A DNA stretch of 64,000 nucleotides, from NCBI RefSeq assembly GCF_003286085.1, contig NW_020825336.1, positions 744,001 to 808,000 of the forward strand. The letters run 5' to 3'. The notes under the pieces are model-generated. The model was not told the origin of the DNA and did not search any database. It saw only the letters and a list, made by a program, of their open reading frames with translations. The DNA comes from Drosophila persimilis. Lineage: Eukaryota > Arthropoda > Insecta > Diptera > Drosophilidae. The translations under genes and the position numbers were made by a program. This document shows, one piece after another, positions 57,206 to 64,000 of this stretch (the stretch's first letter is position 1; each line of letters begins with the position of its first letter).

Positions 57206-59253
57206 ATGGCTCGTCTTCTTATCACCGCTGTCGCGCTTTGTCTGGCGCTCTTCAGCTGCGGCTCTGTCAACGGTGAGTGTCGCCCTCAATTGATTGGATT
57301 GGAGCCAGAAACACTTTGTATTCCGATCAGAAATACCGCATTAGGTGTTAATGAACGAGAAAGTTATCCAACCCAAAAAAAAACTTTTTTTTTGTTGTGG
57401 ATGATAGGAAGAGCAGAATTGTCCACCTTAAGCTTGTTCGTTGCACAGATGCAAAATCGAAGGAATAGATATGTGAAATATGAAGTATTCTTGGGATTCA
57501 ATCATAATTAGCTTATCGTGAACGACGAGTGGATGCTTGAGGTTCCTTAATTGGGGCATGAAACGTTCTTGTGCCCGATTAGAGTCAAGTGTTCTAATGA
57601 AATACCAGTAACTATCTTATAATTTTAGTTTTAATTTATATATTAAGATTATTGACTAGTCTTCAAGTATCCACACCACCACCAAGTACCCAGGTTTTAG
57701 CATTAATGAAAGCCGTCTGTTCTTTCGTTAATACAAAATGTACCGTCTATAAAAGGTATTTACTCACTTCCAAAATATAGGGAATTATTGAAATATTGCT
57801 TAAAATTGATCGACTATAGACCGCACTAAAAAATCCCCTACCTCGATTCCCAGCCCGTCAAGGATATGGACCCGGAGAACAGGATTGGGGATTCATTGAT
57901 GTGCGAACGGGTGCCCATATGTTCTACTGGCTCTACTACACCACGGCCAATGTATCCAACTACACGGAACGTCCCCTGGCCATTTGGCTGCAAGGCGGAC
58001 CGGGTGCCTCGTCCACGGGCTATGGCAACTTCGAGGAGCTGGGACCACTGAAGCTTGACGGCAGCTACCGCGATTGGAACTGGGCCAAGGACATGAATGT
58101 GATGTTCATAGACAATCCCGTGGGTAGCGGCTTCAGCTACGTCGACAGCTCAGCGTACTATACGACGACGAACAAGCAGATCGCCCTGGATCTGGTGGAG
58201 CTGATGAAGGGCTTTTATGAGAATCATCCGGAGTTCAAGGCGGTGCCTCTGCACATCTTCTGCGAGAGCTACGGCGGAAAGATGGCCCCTGAGTTCGCCC
58301 TGGAGTTGTACTATGCCATCCAGCGGGGTGAGATCGAGAGCAACTTGGTGTCGGTCGGATTAGGTGATCCGTGGACATCGCCAATCGATTCCGTCCTCTC
58401 CTGGGCTCCGTTCCTCCTTCAGCTGGGCATTGTTGACCAGGATGGCCATGACAAGATCGCGGCTTCTGCCTCATCGACCAAGAAATATGTAGACCGGGAG
58501 ATGTGGACCCTGGCCACACTTCAGTGGAGCTCCACGCAGTCGGTGGTGCTTCGTGAGTCGAAGGGCGTCGACTTCTACAATGTGGAGACACCGACACTTG
58601 GCGATCAGTATGTTCTAAGGTCGTTGGCTATGAGTCAAGAGGGTAGGTTCATGAAACATGGTCAACTCAAAAAAGACTTTTTCAATCATTTTTTCTGGCA
58701 GAGCTCATGTACCGCACCTTGGTGCACTACGACATTGACGAGGATCGGGACAAGCTTCTTCAGGAGTTGATGCAGGGCCCCGTTACCAAGGCCCTCAACA
58801 TCACCACCGGGGTCAAGTGGGGCGCACAGAGCAGCGCAACCTTCTCCGCTCTAATGGGTGATTTCATGAAGCCTGCCGTCCACATTGGTAAGTGATAACT
58901 CTTGCCTGTGCCCGGGTCCAGATCTTCTCTGATACAGCAGAGCCCTCCTGTTTTTAGTGGGTGAACTGCTGAGCAACACCACCGTCAGGGTGGGTGTGTT
59001 CTCCGGCGGCCTGGACCTGATCTGTGCCACCCCAGGCGCTATCAACTGGATTGCCGACATGGAGTGGACGGACAAGGCGGCCTACCTGGCTGCTCCCCGC
59101 GTAGGCATCACCGTGGACCGTGTCCTCGAGGGCTATGAGAAGACGGCCGGCAACTTCAGCATGTTCTGGGTGAACCGGGCCGGACACATGGTGCCCGCCG
59201 ATAACCCGGCTGCCATGTCCTACGTTTTGCGTAAATTTACCAACTTTGGTTAG
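57206..59253 (+). CDS. Serine carboxypeptidase, SCPEP1 type, copy 2
   Basis: Predicted CDS is join(57206..57272, 57854..58642, 58702..58887, 58958..59253), 445 aa, all introns phase 1. The signal peptide MARLLITAVALCLALFSCGS is followed by RQGYGPGEQDWGFIDV. The catalytic triad is intact: CESYGGKMAP, FSGGLDLICAT and RAGHMVPADNP. Exons 3 and 4 have exactly the same lengths as in copy 1 (186 and 296 nt), proving a tandem duplication. Intron 1 is 581 nt against 61 nt in copy 1 and holds no gene. A 5' splice site GTAGGT at 58643 is weaker than its counterpart. Predicted to be a secreted or lysosomal exopeptidase, as for copy 1. Confidence 0.95.
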
Positions 59254-59273
59254 CCATTTAGTGAGCGTGTGTC

Positions 59274-59279
59274 AATAAA
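59274..59279 (+). terminator. Poly(A) signal of carboxypeptidase copy 2
   Basis: AATAAA 20 nt after the stop codon. Confidence 0.65.
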
Positions 59280-59372
59280 AACAACGATTATATCAGATGC
59301 AGTTCGATTTTTGTTTATCGTGAATTTTGCAATTCAATTTGAATTAATCTATTAATTACAAAAAATGTTATT

Positions 59373-59520
59373 TATACCCTCAAGAGCATGGCTGTATCTT
59401 AGATCCACGTGTAACATCCAGAAGGACACGTTTCCAACCCCATAAAGTATATGTACATATTCTGGACCAGCATCAAAAGTTAAAGCAACCAAATTTGGTG
59501 TACAGAATTCTTAGCCGTTT
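59373..59520 (+). mobile_element. DINE-1/INE-1-like Helitron relic, forward orientation
   Basis: ATACCCTCAAGAGCATGG, TAACATCCAGAAGGACACG, TTTCCAACCCCATAAAGTAT, ATATTCTGGACCAGCATCAA and AAGCAACCAAATTTGGTG occur in the INE-1 order. Several blocks are shared with the reverse copy at 13490-13625. It lies 120 nt beyond the end of carboxypeptidase copy 2. Confidence 0.7.
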
Positions 59521-60413
59521 AACTATACATAGATATGTATGTACCTTAAACGCCTAATAGATGCACAAATAAAATATAAGGCACAAGAAGACAATTTTGT
59601 TCGACTTTTGTTTTAAAACAAAACCATACAAAATTCGGTTTGGTTTGTTGAGTAAAATTAGCAATTAAGTTCGATTTTGCGCTAGGCAGCGCTTATTGAA
59701 TTTTCTGCGATCAGATGAACTAACAGTAAAGTTGTCGCATGCGCAGAAGCCACACTCACACTCGCTCGCACACACATACACGACGACCATCTCGCGCCGT
59801 AAGTGTAGTTTTCCAACCCTCTCTCCGCATAGCTGCTTTCTGGCTTTGCCTCGTTCTCTCTAGCCTCTCACACTCTTTGTATCAGTTACTGCACGCTTAT
59901 CAGCAAAACACAGGCCGGCGCAGAACCAACGCGCTCTCTCTCTCTCGACTGCGGCCGCCACGCTGCGCATTCGCCAGAGAACAGAGCAACGTACACCGCG
60001 GCCAAAGGCACAAAGCAGCTATTTTTATATTAACCGTTCTAGTCGACACAACACAACCAACACAGCGCGGTGCGTGCAGCTGAGCGTCGTTGAAAAACCA
60101 TAGAATACTATAATCGACAGCGCACTGCACTTGGTTGGTGGCCAGACAAAAGGTTATTGAAAATTTCAGGTGAATTCGAGGCGGAAAATGAAATAAATCG
60201 GAAAGAAAATTGTCGCTGGCGACGTTTTCAAGCAGTCAACGCGCATAATCGTAGCCACCATCCATCAAAGCACACACACACCCGCGCTACACTCACATAC
60301 ATAGCGCTTGGATGTGTCTGTGAGAGAGCAAGAGAGGGTGAGTGGGCGCAGCAAAACAACTGTAAATTGTGTCTTGCCACATTCGCCAGAGGCGGAGCTA
60401 AAGCAGCAACAAA

Positions 60414-62203
60414 ATGCGGATACGGGAAAAACGCAGAAAGGAAAGGGAGCAAAGGAACCAGGCGGCACAGGCACAGACCTCCAGAAAGGATGACAAGAAG
60501 GACAAGGTGAGTCGATAATGATGCCCTGATTGCGGCCCCCAGTTCATGCGATTCGTTGTCCCCAGGTAATCGACGTGGATGCCGTCGTGAGGCCCAAAGG
60601 GCCGACGCTCAGTCCGAGGTCATTCACCCCGACGCCTATGCTATCTCCAGCCGAAAAGGTGGCCTTCGACAACCGCATCAAGCGCAAGAACGTCCTCGCT
60701 CTCAACGAGAAGGTGGCCGCCCTGCGGGAGTACGATCGTCTGCCGGTCTACAAGCACGTGGGCCGGCTGTTTAACTGCAGTCCGGACCAGATCAAGCGCA
60801 TTGTGCAGCAGCGTCAGGAAATTATGAACGCTTGGGAGCAGCGGACGCGGCGCACCCAGGATGCACGCACGATGGAGACAAAGACGGTGAGGGTTTCGAT
60901 GCTGGGCAAGGCTGTGTACGACTGGATTCGGCGCATGATGTACTACAAGGACTTTATCATATCCGACGGCCTCATTCAGAAGATGGCGCTGCAGTTCAAG
61001 AGCTCCATGGGGCTGGCACACTTCTTCCCCCACCAGGAGTGGTGCGACAAGTTTCGCAGTACCTACGGCATCGACAACAATGATACAAAGCTTCTGAAGA
61101 TCGGCTACACCCAGAGTCACTCGGTCCAGATCAAGGACATTGTGAAGGACGTAAGGTCCGAGTGTATGCCCGAGGACAGCACCAACCAGCAGAACGAAGA
61201 GGAGGAGGAGCAGGACGACGGGGAAGTGAGCCTTCCCAGTACGTTCAGCAGTCATGCTGGCGAGGAGGACGATGAGGTCGATGTGGATGGCGGCGACATT
61301 AGTGAGCGAGAGGAGCAGGAGGAGGAGGAGGATGTGAAGCCATCGCTGAGCGAACTGAATCTGGCGCGTGCCGTCCACCCACTGCCTCAGTTGGTCAGGG
61401 TGCCTCTGCCGCTCAACACCAATACACCGCCCGGAACGTCGCAGAAGGTGCTGCTGGCCACACCCATTCTCCCACCAGGTGCAAAGCCTCCCGGCGGTGG
61501 CGCACAACCAATGACCATGACCATTATACCGCTGGCTACATTGGCCCAGAGCATAACGAAGCGTCCGTCGCCGCAGCAGCCACAGCTGCCAGAGAAGGGT
61601 CCAGTAGTGCCTGCACCCATGCTCGAGATCAAGCAAGAAAAGGACATCAAAGCGGAACCCAAAGACCCCGAGGATGAGGAGACAGAAACAGATAAAGAGG
61701 TAGCAGAGGCTCTGGCACCATCAAAGGACCAACCTGATCCGGAGCCGGAACCGGAGTCCGAACCTGTTGTGCGCATCAAAGAGGAACCGCTTGGAGAAGA
61801 TGAACTCGAAGACGATGCCAACGGAGGGCGATCCAGTGTAACGTCGCTGGCCGAGGTTCTGGCTGCCAATGTGGAGAACGAAATGGAATACATTGAGCAA
61901 ATGCGCCAGCGCAGGCTGAGCCCGGCACCGGAGGCGATTCCAACGCTGCCGCCGATGCCACCATTGACCATGGCACCATCAGTCGCACGCCAAGGCATCA
62001 AGCGTCGTCTACCGCCGGACTACGACGACAACAACAACGGCGGACAATCCGCCAGCGGGACAAACGTCATCAGCTGCGCCGATGCACGAAAGTACCTGAA
62101 ACTACTTGAGCAATTCGCTCTCCACAAGCGGAACTATCGTCTGATTGGCCTGATCACCCGAGCCGACGAGCTGATGCGGGAGGTGGACGACGCCTCATCG
62201 TAG
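60414..62203 (+). CDS. CENP-B-like HTH DNA-binding protein with conserved C-terminal motif
   Basis: Predicted CDS is join(60414..60506, 60566..62203), 576 aa. The 59-nt phase-0 intron has donor AAG/GTGAGT and acceptor GTCCCCAG. The start is CAAAATGCGG, giving a basic N-terminus (MRIREKRRKEREQRNQ) that could be a nuclear localisation signal. Residues about 73-125 (NVLALNEKVAALREYD ... IKRIVQQRQEIM) are a CENP-B-type first HTH. Residues about 141-200 (MLGKAVYDWIRRMMYY ... WCDKFRSTYGI) are the second HTH. Acidic tracts follow. Two SUMO-type sites are visible (EIKQEKDIKAEP and VRIKEEPLGED). Residues about 535-571 (YLKLLEQFALHKRNYRLIGL) are the diverged family C-terminal motif. There is no DDE nuclease domain. 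It is probably a chromatin or transcription factor. Confidence 0.9.
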
Positions 62204-63812
62204 GATAATTCAGGATCAGGGGAACCGTAATATGCTTCAGCCAAAGAGCAAGCCAGTCTTAAGATTAGTTCGTAGCCAGGCATCTCGAAGATGCACTCAA
62301 TCACTAGCCGTAAGGTAGATCTAGTTTGTACTCGAACCAAATACACTAAACCAAAATCATTACATACCTTGCGTCATTGTTATAATATCGATATGGAGTA
62401 TTACCATATTACCTACATACATACATATACGTACATATATATATATATATATTTATATACATGCATATATAGATTCAAGCGTGTGTACATATGTAATTGT
62501 GTACATGTGTATATTGCCACCTATTCATGGCCAGCAAAAAAAGTCGGCTAAATATACGCGCCTTATGGGCAATGCGCAGGTCTGCCCTTAGCTGCGGATG
62601 GATGGTGTTCCGGCCGGGCGGCCGTTCTCTCCCTCACGCTCTCACAACCCCAACACAGTCAAACATCTGTTTTGATTGCATCTGAGTATGTGTTCGTGTG
62701 AGAATGGTGGGCGCTGTCTGTGAGTGCGTGTCAAGAAATCATACGTATACATATGTATGTACATATGTATTTATGCACAATTACGCTTGAGTAAAGTTGG
62801 GCATTTGCATATGGCATGTCAATCATTCAATCCACATCAATGTAGAGGTTGTGTCTCCGTGATCGAATCTCTACCTAGTAATAGTGGCACTTAATAATGG
62901 CAAAGCACTCGGAATGATTGCGAGATTCATCTGTGTGAATGATGTGCGCATGTCTGCCCTTAGCCAGACGTCTAGTCCAAACTGGCATCTGGCCAGGCGG
63001 CGCTCTCCGGCCCACGATTGCGCCCCGCAGGTGCTCCACAAACATTCATACATCCACGTGCATCAGTGTTGGGATATTGCAAGGGCTACAGGGTAGGCAC
63101 ACAGGGTGGCGCATTGCCAAATAAAGCTAACTAGCAATGAAAATTCTTACAAATTGTGAAATTTCAAATTGTGCTTATGCAGGCTATCTGTATTATTGCG
63201 CATTTCCAGCCGTGTTTACAAAACCTGAGGCTGTTCTCTATGCGCGGTCGTTGATTGATTGACTTAGCTCTGTATGTATTGCAGCTATGTATGTGTGTGA
63301 ATGGCGCACAACCAACCCTCGCATACATGCACCACACAATCAACGCCGTCAGAAAACTAATCAATCATTCAATCGAACACTGGCACACACACACTGGTGC
63401 TGTTTTCGTCTACATCAGAGACTCAGTTCATGATTGGTGCTTGAATCGTGAGGTCGGTCCAGTTTCGTCCATCGAGGGTGTTTTCGTCGACTCATATTTA
63501 AAACGGATTTCAAGATTGTAACAACAACAAGAACACTCACACAAAAACGGAATTTAATTCCAGGGTATGCATACAAAAGTCGATGTGAATTCGTTTTTTT
63601 TTTGTCCGTGTGCTTGGTGTTTTCCAGCACTACATTTTTGTTGTTGGTATTTTGATGATTTTCCAGAAAAAGAGTGGACATCCCAGTTAACAGCTGATGC
63701 CTGCTTGTATTTTTGATTAAAATTAAAAAAACAAAGAATTCTCACCAGGACTATAAAGACATTACTCTTCTCGTAGCATTTTTCGCTTACTGTTTGATTT
63801 GTTCGTTCCAAG
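62204..63812. other. 3' UTR of the CENP-B-like gene and intergenic DNA
   Basis: No gene seen. It contains a TA-rich microsatellite at about 62436-62456 within CATACATA-type repeats, GTAC/ATGT-rich DNA at 62740-62775, and the promoter and leader of the MADF gene starting at 63813. An imperfect direct repeat occurs: CGCAGGTCTGCCCTTAGC at about 62575 and CGCATGTCTGCCCTTAGC at about 62947. Confidence 0.5.
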
Positions 63813-64000
63813 ATGACAACGTCTTTGCCTGACCGCTTCAGCGCTGGCAAGCGTCAGTTTTGGCGCGAGTTCTTGGCCCTCTATCAAGGAATGCCACAGC
63901 TATGGGACGCTAACCATGTCGACTACCGAAATAAGGAACTGCGAAACAAGGCCTACGAGCTTCTGGAGACGAAGCTAAGAGAGATCCAGCCGAATGCAAC
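63813..64000 (+). CDS. MADF domain protein, 5' part, truncated by the window edge
   Basis: From ATG 63813 (CCAAGATGACAACG) an open frame runs to the window end, 62 codons plus two bases. FWREFLALYQGMPQLWDANH, then YRNKELRNKAYELLETKL, is the first part of a MADF DNA-binding domain, with the typical aromatic-L..Y...P.LWD core. It is probably a nuclear MADF or MADF-BESS regulator. Introns and C-terminus lie outside the window. It lies in the same orientation as the MADF-BESS gene at 4060, but the two sequences are too diverged for a recent tandem pair. Confidence 0.85.
   Translation, partial: MTTSLPDRFSAGKRQFWREFLALYQGMPQLWDANHVDYRNKELRNKAYELLETKLREIQPNA

Larger units (their letters stand above)
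59254..60413. other. Intergenic region and long 5' leader of the third CENP-B-like gene
   Basis: It holds the DINE-1-like relic at 59373-59520. Further on lies CGCATGCGCA at 59736-59745, close to the NRF-1/Ewg consensus. CACA/CTCT-rich leader sequence with several short upstream reading frames follows. No coding exon is supported before 60414. Confidence 0.45.

Noticed and set aside
60157-60510. 117-codon frame overlapping the first exon of the third CENP-B-like gene
   Set aside because: It is in a different frame from the conserved downstream protein. The 31-codon exon from 60414 joins exon 2 in phase with good splice sites, so this is at most an upstream frame in the leader.

Overview
The window is eukaryotic DNA from a fly of the genus Drosophila. 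The support is short introns of 57-81 nt with GTRAGT donors, CAG/CAA-rich coding repeats, TATA plus TCAGTT initiators, DRE and Motif-1 core promoter elements, DINE-1/INE-1-like Helitron relics, very dense microsatellites, and recognisable fly proteins (MADF-BESS factors, 825-Oak-like cuticle-type secreted proteins, Vti1a). I cannot fix the species from sequence alone. From memory, the Vti1a and carboxypeptidase neighbourhood resembles part of D. melanogaster chromosome arm 3L (Muller D).

Layout. Positions 1-4059 are non-coding and repeat-rich. A two-exon MADF-BESS gene lies at 4060-5194. About 25 kb (5195-30836) hold no gene I can support, only microsatellites and transposon relics, and look like a large regulatory or intronic interval. 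At 30837-31270 is a frameshifted gene remnant. It abuts a striking palindrome: arms 31305-32610 and 33394-34714 are inverted copies around a 783-bp spacer, and each arm carries a divergent pair of small secreted Ala/Tyr/Pro-rich protein genes. A CENP-B-like DNA-binding gene follows (36459-38369), then about 12 kb of simple-sequence-rich non-coding DNA.

The right end is gene-dense: a THAP plus CENP-B-type gene (50528-52150), a decayed or tiny relative (52483-52695), the SNARE gene Vti1a (53073-53846), a convergent atypical Rab GTPase gene (55014-54316, minus strand), two tandem serine carboxypeptidase genes (55249-56753 and 57206-59253), a third CENP-B-like gene (60414-62203), and the 5' end of a MADF gene running off the window (63813-64000).

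The main theme is a family of three putative DNA-binding proteins within 26 kb. All three carry the second half of a CENP-B/Tc5-type helix-turn-helix domain and end in the same C-terminal motif of about 36 residues (LKPLEDF...N-[YF]-RAIGLL). None has a DDE transposase domain, and in one member the first helix-turn-helix is replaced by a THAP zinc finger. MADF genes bracket the set. The second theme is concerted evolution: the palindrome arms look identical except for one 15-bp coding repeat, and the two carboxypeptidase genes share an unusually similar patch in exon 2.
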